A stretch of 48,554 nucleotides of DNA from an uncultured Woeseiaceae bacterium (GTDB taxonomy: Bacteria > Pseudomonadota > Gammaproteobacteria > Steroidobacterales > Woeseiaceae), in the NCBI GenBank assembly GCA_905182415.1, contig CAJJBK010000042.1, forward strand, positions 1-48,554. The letters are read 5' to 3'. Of this stretch, positions 35,361 to 44,833 are shown piece by piece (within the stretch, counting starts at the first letter, position 1; every line of letters starts with the position of its first letter). The notes beneath the pieces are model-generated. The model saw nothing but the letters and a program-made list of their open reading frames with translations, did no database searches and was not told where the DNA came from. The position numbers and the translations under genes are program-made.

Positions 35361-36287
35361 ATGAGTTATAAGGGCGGCAAATTTATTTGGCATAATGGTC
35401 AAATTATTAACTGGGATGAAGCAAAAGTTCATGTACTGTCTCATGCCCTTCATTATGGATCGTCAGTATTTGAAGGAATTAGAGTCTATAAAACGCCAAA
35501 CGGTTTAAAAGTATTTCGCTTGGGAGATCATATTAAACGTTTATATAATTCTGCTAAAATATACAGAATGCCTATTCCGTTTTCTGAGCATGAAATTATT
35601 GATGCTTGCAAAAAACTAATTACTGATAATAATCTCGACAATGGTGCTTATATAAGGCCAATTGCTTTTCGTGGCTATGGTGATATTGGATTAGCGCCTA
35701 AAAAAGATCATCCAGTAGACGTTTCTATCGCGGCTTGGGAATGGGGTACTTATTTAGGTACAGAAGCACTTGAAAAGGGGGTTGATGTCTGCGTTTCTAG
35801 CTGGCAAAGAGTTGCACCAAACACCATCCCAACTCAAGCAAAGGCAGGTGGAAACTATCTATCCAGTACACTAATAAGCACTGAAGCAAAACGCCTTGGC
35901 TTTGACGAGGGTATCGCTTTATCTACGGATGGAATGGTTAGCGAAGGTGCCGGTGAAAATCTTTTTTTAGTCAAGGATGGTCGGTTATATACGCCCCCTG
36001 CCTCATCAGGTATTCTCACTGGCATTACCCGAGATACAGTAATCAAACTTTGTTCACGCCTAGGATTATCTGTAAGCGAACAATCCATCAATCGTGAGTC
36101 TTTGTACCTTGCTGATGAAATGTTTTTTACTGGCACTGCTGCTGAAATTACACCCATTAGTTCTGTTGACAGAATTGCTATAGGATCAGGAAAAAGAGGT
36201 GTTATCACGAAGCAGCTTCAAGATCAATTTTTTGGTCTATTCTCATCCCAAACCAGTGATAATGATAATTGGCTAGATACTATCTAG
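35361..36287 (+). CDS. ilvE: Branched-chain amino acid aminotransferase
   Basis: Fold-type IV PLP enzyme making Val, Ile and Leu from their keto acids. The N-terminus FIWHNGQIINWDEAKVHVLSHALHYGSSVFEGIR, PLP-lysine Lys161 in TQAKAGGNY, and SEGAGENLFLVKDG plus TGITRDTVI identify IlvE over D-amino acid transaminase. The 308 residues are typical. GAGGGTAGG lies just upstream of the ATG. It lies 91 nt after ilvC; no terminator is seen in that gap, so the operon probably continues. Confidence 0.96.
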   Translation: MSYKGGKFIWHNGQIINWDEAKVHVLSHALHYGSSVFEGIRVYKTPNGLKVFRLGDHIKRLYNSAKIYRMPIPFSEHEIIDACKKLITDNNLDNGAYIRPIAFRGYGDIGLAPKKDHPVDVSIAAWEWGTYLGTEALEKGVDVCVSSWQRVAPNTIPTQAKAGGNYLSSTLISTEAKRLGFDEGIALSTDGMVSEGAGENLFLVKDGRLYTPPASSGILTGITRDTVIKLCSRLGLSVSEQSINRESLYLADEMFFTGTAAEITPISSVDRIAIGSGKRGVITKQLQDQFFGLFSSQTSDNDNWLDTI

Positions 36288-36327
36288 TATCAGTTTACCC
36301 GGTAATCTGGACAAACTAACTTATCTC

Positions 36328-37737
36328 ATGGAAATAAATAAACCAAAAACACTTTTCGAGAAAGTCTGGACAGAGCATGAGGTCAATCATGAGACTTCTT
36401 CGAGTCCGGCTATACTTTACATAGATTTACATCTCATTCATGAAGTTACTACACCCCAAGCATTTTCTTTGCTTAAAAATTTAAATTTAAGCGTGAGAAT
36501 GCCGAATTTAACCATTGGAACAATGGATCACTCAACACCTACTGTCCCCGTTCGCTCTTTCAAAGATATAGAAATTGCAGGAAAAAGTGCAGCAAACCAA
36601 GTTAGGACTATGATGAAGAATTGCGAAGAATTTGGTATTGAGCTGTTCGGGTTTGAAAGCAAAAATAGAGGTATTGTTCACGTAATCGGTCCTGAACTTG
36701 GCCTGACGCAGCCTGGTAAAACAATTGTTTGTGGTGACAGTCATACCAGCACACATGGAGCTTTTGGTGCGCTTGCATTTGGAATCGGTACAACTGAAGT
36801 TGGGCATGTACTAGCTACGCAATGCTTGTTACAACGAAAACCAAAAACATTACTTATCGAAGTCAATGGTCACCTCAATAAGGGCGTCACTGCAAAAGAT
36901 TTAATCCTAGCCATCATCGGGCAAATAGGCGTTTCTGGGGGTACCGGCTATATAATGGAATTCAAGGGCGATGCTATATCCAACATGGATATGGAGGCAC
37001 GTCTAACTATCTGTAATATGTCCATCGAAGCAGGAGCTAAATCAGGAATGATTGCACCTGATGATACAACATATAATTATCTATATGGACGACCAAGATC
37101 ACCAAAAGGAAGTGACTGGGATAGAGCATTGTTACGTTGGAAATCACTCCCAAGTGACTCCGAAGCTACCTATGATAAAAAAGTATCAATAGATGCAAGT
37201 AAATTAACGCCTATGGTCACATTTGGAACAAATCCAGGGATGGTGATTGGTGTTAATGATTCTGTCCCTCAAAAGAAAAATGACAAGAGTTTTAATAAGT
37301 CACTTGAATACATGCAAGTTTTGCCTGGCAAACTGATATCAGATAATGAAGTTGATGTCGTATTTATTGGGAGCTGTACAAACTCGAGAATTAATGACTT
37401 GCAACAAGCAGCTCAAATATTAAAAGGAAGAAAGATTTCTAAAAAAGTTAAGATGCTGGTTGTTCCTGGCTCTCAAAAAATAAAAAAAGAAGCTGAAGAC
37501 CTAGGTTTAGATAAAATATTCATATCTGCTGGAGCACAATGGAGAGAATCAGGATGCTCAATGTGCTTGGGCATGAATGGAGATACAGTAAGCTCTGGCA
37601 AATTAAGTGTCAGCACCAGTAACAGAAATTTCGAAGGACGCCAAGGAAAAGGGGCACGAACAATATTAGCCAGCCCACTAACTGCAGCTGCATCAGCGAT
37701 TGAAGGTCGAGTCGCAGATCCACGAAAATATTTATAA
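36328..37737 (+). CDS. leuC: 3-Isopropylmalate dehydratase large subunit
   Basis: With LeuD isomerises 2- to 3-isopropylmalate in leucine synthesis. An aconitase-type [4Fe-4S] cluster is bound by Cys350 (FIGSCTNSR), Cys410 and Cys413 (GCSMCLGMN). Other hallmarks are TMDHSTPT, IVCGDSHTSTHGAFGALAFGIG and SNRNFEGRQGKGARTILASP. The 469 residues match bacterial LeuC. It is 40 nt downstream of ilvE and 7 nt before leuD. The leuA gene for the preceding step is not in the window. Confidence 0.97.
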   Translation: MEINKPKTLFEKVWTEHEVNHETSSSPAILYIDLHLIHEVTTPQAFSLLKNLNLSVRMPNLTIGTMDHSTPTVPVRSFKDIEIAGKSAANQVRTMMKNCEEFGIELFGFESKNRGIVHVIGPELGLTQPGKTIVCGDSHTSTHGAFGALAFGIGTTEVGHVLATQCLLQRKPKTLLIEVNGHLNKGVTAKDLILAIIGQIGVSGGTGYIMEFKGDAISNMDMEARLTICNMSIEAGAKSGMIAPDDTTYNYLYGRPRSPKGSDWDRALLRWKSLPSDSEATYDKKVSIDASKLTPMVTFGTNPGMVIGVNDSVPQKKNDKSFNKSLEYMQVLPGKLISDNEVDVVFIGSCTNSRINDLQQAAQILKGRKISKKVKMLVVPGSQKIKKEAEDLGLDKIFISAGAQWRESGCSMCLGMNGDTVSSGKLSVSTSNRNFEGRQGKGARTILASPLTAAASAIEGRVADPRKYL

Positions 37738-37744
37738 AAATATC

Positions 37745-38329
37745 ATGAAACCACTAAAGTTCATAGAATCAAATACCATTGCTTTACCAACTACAGACAT
37801 TGATACAGATCAAATTATACCTGCGCGCTTTCTTACAACAACTACTCGTGAAGGGCTGGGAGATAATCTATTCCATGATTGGCGGTACAAAGATAATGGT
37901 AAGAAAAATCCAAATTTTTTACTCAATCAAGACAGTAGCAAAAACTGTCAGATTTTAATTGCTGGTGATAATTTTGGTTGCGGTTCATCTAGAGAGCATG
38001 CGCCATGGGCGCTTATGGATTATGGATTCAAGGCTGTAATAAGTACCAAAATTGCAGATATCTTTAAAAGTAATTCCTTAAAAAATGGCCTATTACCTAT
38101 AGTTGTAGATGAAGAAACGCTAATGGATTTATTGGATAACTCCGGAGAAAAAATTATAATTAATGTTGAAAAATCTGAGATACAGACATCAACTAAAAAA
38201 ATAATAAAATATACAATAGATAAATTTTCAAAATATTGTCTTACCGAAGGTATAGATCAACTTGGATATATCCAGAGGCATAAAAATGAAATTAAAAAAT
38301 TTGAGGAAATAAGAACATGGACGCCTTAA
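37745..38329 (+). CDS. leuD: 3-Isopropylmalate dehydratase small subunit
   Basis: Swivelling domain partner of LeuC. Conserved parts are TDIDTDQIIPARFL, GDNFGCGSSREHAPWAL and FKSNSLKNGLLPIVV. I place the start at ATG 37745 (194 residues) because family homology begins there (MKPLKF) and it leaves 7 nt after leuC; the open frame extends back into leuC to 37700 but that part has no homology. The ribosome site is weak, which suggests coupling to leuC. It overlaps leuB by 13 nt. Confidence 0.95.
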   Translation: MKPLKFIESNTIALPTTDIDTDQIIPARFLTTTTREGLGDNLFHDWRYKDNGKKNPNFLLNQDSSKNCQILIAGDNFGCGSSREHAPWALMDYGFKAVISTKIADIFKSNSLKNGLLPIVVDEETLMDLLDNSGEKIIINVEKSEIQTSTKKIIKYTIDKFSKYCLTEGIDQLGYIQRHKNEIKKFEEIRTWTP

Positions 38330-39381
38330 TAACATTATTGCCTGGTGATGGCATAGGACCTGAAGTTACAAAATCAGGGCGATCTATATTAGATACAATT
38401 GGTAAAGAGTTCGGTCACAACTTTAGCTTCTCAGAGCAACACATTGGTGGCTCAGGAATAGATCATTGTAATGACCCCTTACCCTCAAATACGATTTCTA
38501 GTTGTAACGAATCAAATGCCGTTATACTTGGTGCAGTGGGAGGTCCTAAATGGGACAATCCAAATGCGAAAATTAGACCAGAGCAAGGATTATTAGGGTT
38601 GCGTGCAGCGCTAAAAGTCTTTGCAAATATCCGCCCTGTACAGATAATACCCTCTCTATCAAATGCATCGCCATTAAAAAATCATCTTCTCAAAGATGTT
38701 GATCTTCTAGTGATTCGTGAACTTACGGGAGGAATATATTTTGGCGAAAAAAAACGCAATAAATCTTCTGCCAGCGATCTATGCATCTACCATGATTATG
38801 AGGTTGAGCGAATCATTAGAGTGGCGGCGAAACTAGCAAAAACAAGAAAAAATAAATTATGCTCTGTAGACAAAGCTAATGTTTTAGAAACATCTCGTCT
38901 TTGGAGGGATATAACAACAAAGACAATGTCCTCTGAATTTCCAGATACTGCTATAGAGCATATTCTAGTTGATGCAGCAGCTATGTATCTTATTAACCGT
39001 CCTGCCGACTTTGATGTAATAGTAACCGAGAATATGTTTGGAGATATTCTAACTGATGAAGCATCAATGCTATCTGGGTCGATGGGCATGCTTCCATCTG
39101 CATCTTTAGGTGAGAGTAGCGTTGGTCTTTATGAGCCAATTCATGGCTCTGCACCAGATATTGCTGGCAAAGGAATTGCCAATCCATGCGGCATGATAGG
39201 AAGTGTCGCTCTGTTATTAAGGCATAGCTTAAACCTAAACGAAGAAGCTGATTTATTAGAACAAGCAATTTATGATGCGATTGAAGGTGGTGCAAGAACA
39301 GCTGATATTGCAACCAATAATGAAAATATTCTTAGTACGGATGAAATGACCAATGTCATTATAAATCGACTAAAAAAATAG
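38317..39381 (+). CDS. leuB: 3-Isopropylmalate dehydrogenase
   Basis: NAD-dependent oxidative decarboxylation of 3-isopropylmalate to 2-ketoisocaproate. LLPGDGIGPEVT, LLGLRAALKVFANIRPV, VIRELTGGIYFGEK and the Mg/NAD region VTENMFGDILTDEASMLSGSMGMLPSASLG followed by EPIHGSAPDIAGKGIANP are diagnostic. The 354 residues are usual. It overlaps leuD and is followed 20 nt later by hisC. Confidence 0.97.
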   Translation: MDALITLLPGDGIGPEVTKSGRSILDTIGKEFGHNFSFSEQHIGGSGIDHCNDPLPSNTISSCNESNAVILGAVGGPKWDNPNAKIRPEQGLLGLRAALKVFANIRPVQIIPSLSNASPLKNHLLKDVDLLVIRELTGGIYFGEKKRNKSSASDLCIYHDYEVERIIRVAAKLAKTRKNKLCSVDKANVLETSRLWRDITTKTMSSEFPDTAIEHILVDAAAMYLINRPADFDVIVTENMFGDILTDEASMLSGSMGMLPSASLGESSVGLYEPIHGSAPDIAGKGIANPCGMIGSVALLLRHSLNLNEEADLLEQAIYDAIEGGARTADIATNNENILSTDEMTNVIINRLKK

Positions 39382-39401
39382 AGCTTTTTTACAAAATATA
39401 T

Positions 39402-40463
39402 ATGAAGATAAAAAATCTTGTAAGACCTGAAGTTCTTGATTTACCTACTATAAATGCACCAGAGGTAAGTCATGGAATGATTCGTATGAATGCGAATGAA
39501 TCTCCCAGCTCCCCATGGCAAAAAAGCAAGGCTATACCACTTAATCGATATCCGCCAGTTCGTCCAAATTCTTTAACTCAAGGAATGGCAAATTTTTACG
39601 TCGTCAAGAAAGGAGAAATACTCCTATCAAGAGGCAGTACCGAAGCCATTGATACCATCATAAGAACGTTTTGTAATCCAAATATGGATAGCATTTTGGT
39701 TTCTCCACCAACATTTGATATGTATCAGTTTTTTGCTAATTTGAATTCAATTAGTATCGAAGAAGCACCACTAAAAGCTGAAAATAATTTCGTTTTAGAA
39801 ATTGATGATTTGATAGATGCAATAACCGTGAAAACAAAACTTGTTTTTATATCTACACCGAATAACCCATGCGGATCATCTACAACGATAAACGATATAA
39901 CTTCAGTTCTAGAGGCGGTTAAAGATAATGCTATTGTCGTTGTGGATGAGGCATATATTGAGTTTAGCTCAATCGAGTCAATGATCAAAGAGATTCGAAA
40001 TCATGAAAACCTCATTGTATTAAGAACACTATCAAAAGCTTTTTCTCTAGCTGGAGCTAGATGTGGCGCAATGATATCAAGTGCAGAAGGCATAGATCTT
40101 CTGAAGAAAACAGCTCCACCATTTTCTTTCTCTACGCCCACAATAAATCATATTGAATCAGTTTTATCATCAAATGACATAAAGGCGAATAATCGTCACA
40201 TAAAAAATATAGTCATCCAAAGAGAGCGCCTAAAAAAGTCGCTGTTGACATTAGCATGTGTAGATAAAGTCTGGAAAAGTGATGGTAACTTTTTACTTGT
40301 TCGTTTTAAAAATACTAATAGTATTTTAAACGCACTAGAAGAAAATCAAATATTGGTTGGACAAATTAAAAATAGTGATGCCCTGAAAGATTGCCTGAGA
40401 ATCACCGTGGGAAATTCAGAGGAAAATAAAAAGCTAATAGAAGCTATCTCCTCAATTATATAA
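39402..40463 (+). CDS. hisC: Histidinol-phosphate aminotransferase
   Basis: Fold-type I PLP aminotransferase of histidine synthesis. MIRMNANESPSSPW, the RYPP phosphate-contact region, LLSRGSTEAIDTIIRTFC, STPNNPCGSS, VVDEAYIEF and the PLP-lysine Lys212 in LRTLSKAFSLAGARCGAMI define HisC. The 353 residues are normal. It is the last gene of the ilvC-leuB run, not with other his genes. Some HisC-family enzymes also serve tyrosine/phenylalanine synthesis, so that role is an alternative. It ends 21 nt from the convergent lysA. Confidence 0.9.
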   Translation: MKIKNLVRPEVLDLPTINAPEVSHGMIRMNANESPSSPWQKSKAIPLNRYPPVRPNSLTQGMANFYVVKKGEILLSRGSTEAIDTIIRTFCNPNMDSILVSPPTFDMYQFFANLNSISIEEAPLKAENNFVLEIDDLIDAITVKTKLVFISTPNNPCGSSTTINDITSVLEAVKDNAIVVVDEAYIEFSSIESMIKEIRNHENLIVLRTLSKAFSLAGARCGAMISSAEGIDLLKKTAPPFSFSTPTINHIESVLSSNDIKANNRHIKNIVIQRERLKKSLLTLACVDKVWKSDGNFLLVRFKNTNSILNALEENQILVGQIKNSDALKDCLRITVGNSEENKKLIEAISSII

Positions 40464-40484
40464 CGAAGAGGTAATAAAACGGAT

Positions 40485-41639
40485 TTAAATCATAATTTCT
40501 TTTGGAATCTCTCTTAAATTATAATTTGATGCCATCGACTTAACATACGCACCTGTATTCCCTATCAGAATAGTATCGCCCTCGATGGTCAATGGAAATT
40601 TTCTATTAATTCCCAATTTATCTCCGGACTCACACACAGGTCCAACTATTGTTACACTCTGAGTATTGGGTAAACCGTATCTAGATAAATTAACAATTTC
40701 ATGAAAAGCACCATACAAAGCTGGCCTAATCAGAGTATTCATACCTACCCCAACACCAATATAATAATTCTTCCCTTTTTCTTTTAACTGAGTTACTTTC
40801 GTTAAAATAACTCCCGCCTCACCAATAATATACCTTCCTGGTTCTAACCAAAATTTAAACCTAGGGTGCTTTATTTTCAACTCCAAAAGCAAAGTATTAA
40901 GCTGCTTAAAGTCAAAGGAATTATCATCCAATCTCTCTCTAATTGGAATTCCACCCCCTAGATTTATAATTTTCACCAAAGGCATATTACTTGCAATTTC
41001 AACAAGTTTACTGGCTACATCTATCCAGTTGGATGCATTTTTAATGCCACTTCCGCTGTGAGTATGCAAACCCCCAATAGTAATATTATTTGCTTTTGCT
41101 AAATGCTTTAGCTCTGAGATTTGAATTAAGGGTATCCCAAATTTTGAGGAGTCACCCCCAGTATTAACATGCTCGTGATGCCCATCACCAACATCTAGAT
41201 CAATACGAGCCATTATTTTTTTACCCATAAAAATATCTGGCCATGCTTTTAATGGATATAAACTATCCACCGTCACCACAAGATTTCTCTCCAGAGCAAA
41301 AATATAATCTTCTTTCGGTGAAAAATTAGGGGTAAATAAGATTCTTGCTGGATCAATATTTGGAAATAAGTTAATTAAATATTGCACCTCTCCAGGAGAT
41401 ACACACTCAAAACCAATATTTTTTTTCACTACAGTTTTTAAAATATCATCGCTATAGTTTGCTTTCATTGCATAAAACAATCCGTCAATAGAATCTAATT
41501 GACCAAGCCTATCAATATTTTCATTAATTGTATCAACGTTATAAATAATGGAATTTCTATGTACTTCAGATAGCTCAAGCAATTGAGTAATTTTACTAGT
41601 CCACCAAATTGGTTTCTCAGATGAAATAGTTTTAATCAT
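40485..41639 (-). CDS. lysA: Diaminopimelate decarboxylase, LysAC C-domain-like
   Basis: Final step of lysine synthesis, meso-diaminopimelate to lysine. It is a fold-type III PLP barrel: Lys59 in FYAMKANYSDD, GFECVSPGEV, HTHSGSGI, LGGGIPI, LEPGRYI, and Cys336 in GPVCESGDKLG with the final GAYVKSMASNYNLRE. The segment order, including the N-terminal WWTSKITQLLEL and ILFTPNFSP, resembles the C-terminal half of fused aspartokinase-decarboxylase (LysAC) proteins, from memory. Here it stands alone at 384 residues, and ilvD, not an aspartokinase gene, is directly upstream (9 nt). No clear ribosome site precedes ATG 41639, so coupling to ilvD is likely. Confidence 0.9.
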   Translation of the reverse strand: MIKTISSEKPIWWTSKITQLLELSEVHRNSIIYNVDTINENIDRLGQLDSIDGLFYAMKANYSDDILKTVVKKNIGFECVSPGEVQYLINLFPNIDPARILFTPNFSPKEDYIFALERNLVVTVDSLYPLKAWPDIFMGKKIMARIDLDVGDGHHEHVNTGGDSSKFGIPLIQISELKHLAKANNITIGGLHTHSGSGIKNASNWIDVASKLVEIASNMPLVKIINLGGGIPIRERLDDNSFDFKQLNTLLLELKIKHPRFKFWLEPGRYIIGEAGVILTKVTQLKEKGKNYYIGVGVGMNTLIRPALYGAFHEIVNLSRYGLPNTQSVTIVGPVCESGDKLGINRKFPLTIEGDTILIGNTGAYVKSMASNYNLREIPKEIMI

Positions 41640-41648
41640 GGTAAGGAT

Positions 41649-43331
41649 TTACCAAGCAGGTGCTTCAGTAGTCGCTCCAAGAGATGCAGATGTCACTGAA
41701 GATCGATATTTCGCTAAAGCGCCTCGCTTGACATCCGATGAAGGTCGACTCCAAGCAAGCTTTCTTTGATCCAGGATATTTTCGTCTATGATTAGGTCAA
41801 TAGATTTATTCTCAGCATCTATCCTAATCTTATCGCCATCTTCAATCAGAGCTAAAGGACCACCAACCATAGCTTCGGGAGAAACATGACCAACCACAAA
41901 ACCATGACTGCCACCAGAAAATCTGCCATCAGTTATAAGCGCAACATCTGAGCCCAGACCTTTTCCTATAATTGCACCTGTTGGGCTGAGCATTTCTCTC
42001 ATGCCAGGCCCACCTTTAGGACCTTCATAGCGAATCACCACAACATCTCCAGCGATTATCTCATCATTTAATATGGCTTTTAATGCATCCTCTTCGGAGT
42101 CAAATACTCTAGCAGAACCCTCAAAATATAGGCCTTCTTTTCCAGAAATCTTCGCAACAGAACCTTCAGGAGCAAGATTACCATATAGTATGCTTAAGTG
42201 ACTTTCCGGCTTTATTGGTGAATCAAGATCCATGATAATTTTTTGACTAGAGGGGTAATCCTCAACATCACGTAAATTTTCTTCTAAAGTTTTTCCCGTA
42301 ACCGTTATACAATCACCATGCAATAACCCCGCTTCCAATAAGCGCTTCATTAATGGTTGTATGCCACCAATTTCAATCAAATCAGACATTAGGTATTTTC
42401 CACTGGGCCTAACATCGGCCAATACCGGGACACGAGATCCAATTCTAGTAAAATCATCTAGTGTTAAAACAACATCTGCTTCTTTTGCCATAGCAATCAA
42501 ATGCAAAACTGCATTCGTTGAGCCACTAAGTGCAATTACTACTGTAATAGCATTTTCAAATGCATGTTTCGTCATTATATCTTTGGGTTTTATGTCTTGT
42601 TTGATTAAATTAATTACCGCCTCTCCAGCTTTTTGGCAATCTATTAATTTATTCTTCGAGACAGCCTCTTGAGCAGAGCTATTTGCTAGACTCAAACCCA
42701 TCGCCTCAATAGCAGATGCCATTGTATTTGCTGTATACATTCCCCCGCATGCCCCTGGACCGGGAATTGCAGTACTCTCAACCTCTAATAATTCTTTTTC
42801 ATCTATTTTTCCACTTGATATTGCGCCCACCGCTTCAAATACAGACACAATATCTCTATTTTTTAACCCAGGTTTAATTGTTCCACCATAAACAAAAATA
42901 GAGGGTCTATTAAGCCTTGCCATCGCCATGGCGCAAGCAGGCATATTTTTATCACAACCACCTATAGTGACAAGCCCATCAAATCCCTGTGCTGAAGTAA
43001 CCGCCTCTATAGAATCAGCAATAATCTCCCTAGAGACCAGCGAATAACGCATACCAGGAGTGCCCATGGAGATGCCATCAGAAACCGTTATTGTGTTAAA
43101 AATAACGGGTTTGGCGCCAGATCTTTCTACTCCAATTGATGCCTCTAAAGCCAGTTTATCCAAATGCATATTGCATGGTGTTATCGTGCTCCATGTAGAT
43201 GCAATGCCAATTTGAGGTAATTTAAAGTCGCCATCTTTAAAGCCAACAGCTCTGAGCATAGCTCTACTTGGTGCTTGCTCTAAACCGTCAACAATTTGTT
43301 TTGAATATTTTCGTAATGTTTTTTTTGTCAT
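41649..43331 (-). CDS. ilvD: Dihydroxy-acid dehydratase
   Basis: Third step of valine and isoleucine synthesis. Iron-sulfur ligands Cys53 (TPCNMH), Cys125 ([10 protein letters not shown]) and Cys194 ([14 protein letters not shown]) are present, as is [19 protein letters not shown]. The 560-residue form with an N-terminal [11 protein letters not shown] matches the IlvD group often holding a [2Fe-2S] cluster, unlike the longer 616-residue E. coli enzyme. It is transcribed with lysA, on the strand opposite to the ilvC operon and separate from its leader control. A TATAAT-like element lies upstream without a clear -35. Confidence 0.96.
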   Translation of the reverse strand: MTKKTLRKYSKQIVDGLEQAPSRAMLRAVGFKDGDFKLPQIGIASTWSTITPCNMHLDKLALEASIGVERSGAKPVIFNTITVSDGISMGTPGMRYSLVSREIIADSIEAVTSAQGFDGLVTIGGCDKNMPACAMAMARLNRPSIFVYGGTIKPGLKNRDIVSVFEAVGAISSGKIDEKELLEVESTAIPGPGACGGMYTANTMASAIEAMGLSLANSSAQEAVSKNKLIDCQKAGEAVINLIKQDIKPKDIMTKHAFENAITVVIALSGSTNAVLHLIAMAKEADVVLTLDDFTRIGSRVPVLADVRPSGKYLMSDLIEIGGIQPLMKRLLEAGLLHGDCITVTGKTLEENLRDVEDYPSSQKIIMDLDSPIKPESHLSILYGNLAPEGSVAKISGKEGLYFEGSARVFDSEEDALKAILNDEIIAGDVVVIRYEGPKGGPGMREMLSPTGAIIGKGLGSDVALITDGRFSGGSHGFVVGHVSPEAMVGGPLALIEDGDKIRIDAENKSIDLIIDENILDQRKLAWSRPSSDVKRGALAKYRSSVTSASLGATTEAPAW

Positions 43332-43437
43332 GGTGCTTACCTACAAAATACTAAATCAATAAATTTATTAAGTGAATTATATTACAAAATCGAAAGAGAA
43401 AATATCATCATAATGCAGAGTAGTATAACTCACTTTA

Positions 43438-44832
43438 TTAGATAATTTTTCCTGGATTCATGATATTCATAGGATCAATTGTTTGTTTTATAGAGCGCAT
43501 TAAATTAATCTCGATATTGGACTTATAATGCAATAAATCGGCCTTTTTTAGCATGCCTACTCCATGCTCAGCGCAGATACTTCCGTTAAAATCCATAATA
43601 CAATCATAAACTGTTTTAGAGATTATTTTTCTAAATTTTTCAAAATTACTCAATGTCATATTTTTCGGTTGCGAAACATTAAAATGGATATTTCCGTCAC
43701 CAACATGACCAAAAGCCACTATCCTTGATGTTGGTAAAATTCTTAATATTTTCTCCTCTAGTTCGATAATTAAAGCAGAAACTTTGCTAGGAGGTACCGA
43801 TATATCATGCTTAAAACTTCCCCCTTCGTATTTTTGTGCTGCAGAAATTGAATCTCTAATTTTCCATAAAGCATTTTTTTCTGTTAAGTTCTTAGTAATT
43901 ACTGCATTGCTTATATGATTTGATTTTACGAAACTCATCAACTGATCATTGCACTCAATGAAAGTCAATTTTGATACTTCTAATAATATGTACCATGAAT
44001 AGTCGGTATCAAAGGGATGGTTAATATTAGATATATTCTTTTTCACAAGATTTATTGCTCTTTCCGATATTAATTCAAATGTTTCTAAATTATTTCCATA
44101 TTTTTTTCTCATTTCAAATAAAAGGTATTGAACAGAGGAAATTTCATCGAACCCAAGAAAAGCTGTGACGATATTTCCGGGACACGGATATAGCTTAAGA
44201 GTAGCTGAGGTAATAATTCCAAGTGTTCCTTCAGCTCCAATAAAGAGTTGTTTTAGATCATAACCAGAATTATCTTTTATTAAATTAGTCATTCCATTCC
44301 ATATATCACCGTTAGGAAGAACCACTTCGAGACCCAGCACCTGCGAACGAGTAGTTCCATATTTTAAAACATTTGTACCACCAGCATTCGTGGAAATGTT
44401 ACCTCCAATTTGACAGCTGCCCGAGGAAGATACATCTATAGGAAAAACAAGACTATAATTACTTACCTTTTTGTGAATATCCTCCAAAATACATCCAGCC
44501 TCAACTTCAATTGAAAAATTATTTCTAGAAATACTTTTAATTTTATTTAATTTTTTTAATGAAATTATCACCTGCGAACCTGATTTATCTGGTATTGCAC
44601 CACCACAGAGACCAGTATTACCGCCTTGTGGAATAATGGCTATTTTATTGGAGGCACATATCTTTACTATTTCAGATACTTGGTTAGCAGATTCGGGGAA
44701 TAGCACAATCAAAGGAATGCCATCAAAAGTATTACGCCACTCTGTGATATAAGCTTGCATTTCACTGATATCAGTAATCCATGCATTTTCATTGACAGCA
44801 GACTTTAGGGTCTCAAGAGGAGAGTCAAGCAT
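43438..44832 (-). CDS. FAD-linked D-2-hydroxyacid dehydrogenase (D-2-hydroxyglutarate dehydrogenase-like)
   Basis: VAO/PCMH-type flavoenzyme oxidising a D-2-hydroxy acid. The FAD domain shows IIPQGGNTGLCGGAIPD, GSCQIGGNISTNAGGTNVLKYG and LFIGAEGTLGIITSATLKLYP; the C-terminal domain has AFGHVGDGNIHFNV and CAEHGVGMLKK with NPGKI at the end. This pattern fits D-2-hydroxyglutarate dehydrogenase and GlcD/Dld relatives; the exact substrate is not decidable. It has 464 residues and is not fused to an iron-sulfur domain. It begins 1 nt after the dehydratase gene, so the two are co-transcribed. Confidence 0.88.
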   Translation of the reverse strand: MLDSPLETLKSAVNENAWITDISEMQAYITEWRNTFDGIPLIVLFPESANQVSEIVKICASNKIAIIPQGGNTGLCGGAIPDKSGSQVIISLKKLNKIKSISRNNFSIEVEAGCILEDIHKKVSNYSLVFPIDVSSSGSCQIGGNISTNAGGTNVLKYGTTRSQVLGLEVVLPNGDIWNGMTNLIKDNSGYDLKQLFIGAEGTLGIITSATLKLYPCPGNIVTAFLGFDEISSVQYLLFEMRKKYGNNLETFELISERAINLVKKNISNINHPFDTDYSWYILLEVSKLTFIECNDQLMSFVKSNHISNAVITKNLTEKNALWKIRDSISAAQKYEGGSFKHDISVPPSKVSALIIELEEKILRILPTSRIVAFGHVGDGNIHFNVSQPKNMTLSNFEKFRKIISKTVYDCIMDFNGSICAEHGVGMLKKADLLHYKSNIEINLMRSIKQTIDPMNIMNPGKII

Positions 44833-44833
44833 A

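Noticed and set aside
37700-37744. Upstream start for leuD inside leuC
   Set aside because: The added 15 residues have no LeuD similarity and overlap leuC; ATG 37745 fits the family.
43382-43411. Nine-codon ORF (MMIFSLSIL) on the minus strand upstream of ilvD, as a possible leader peptide
   Set aside because: It has two Ile and two Leu codons, but no terminator hairpin follows before ilvD, so there is no attenuator structure.
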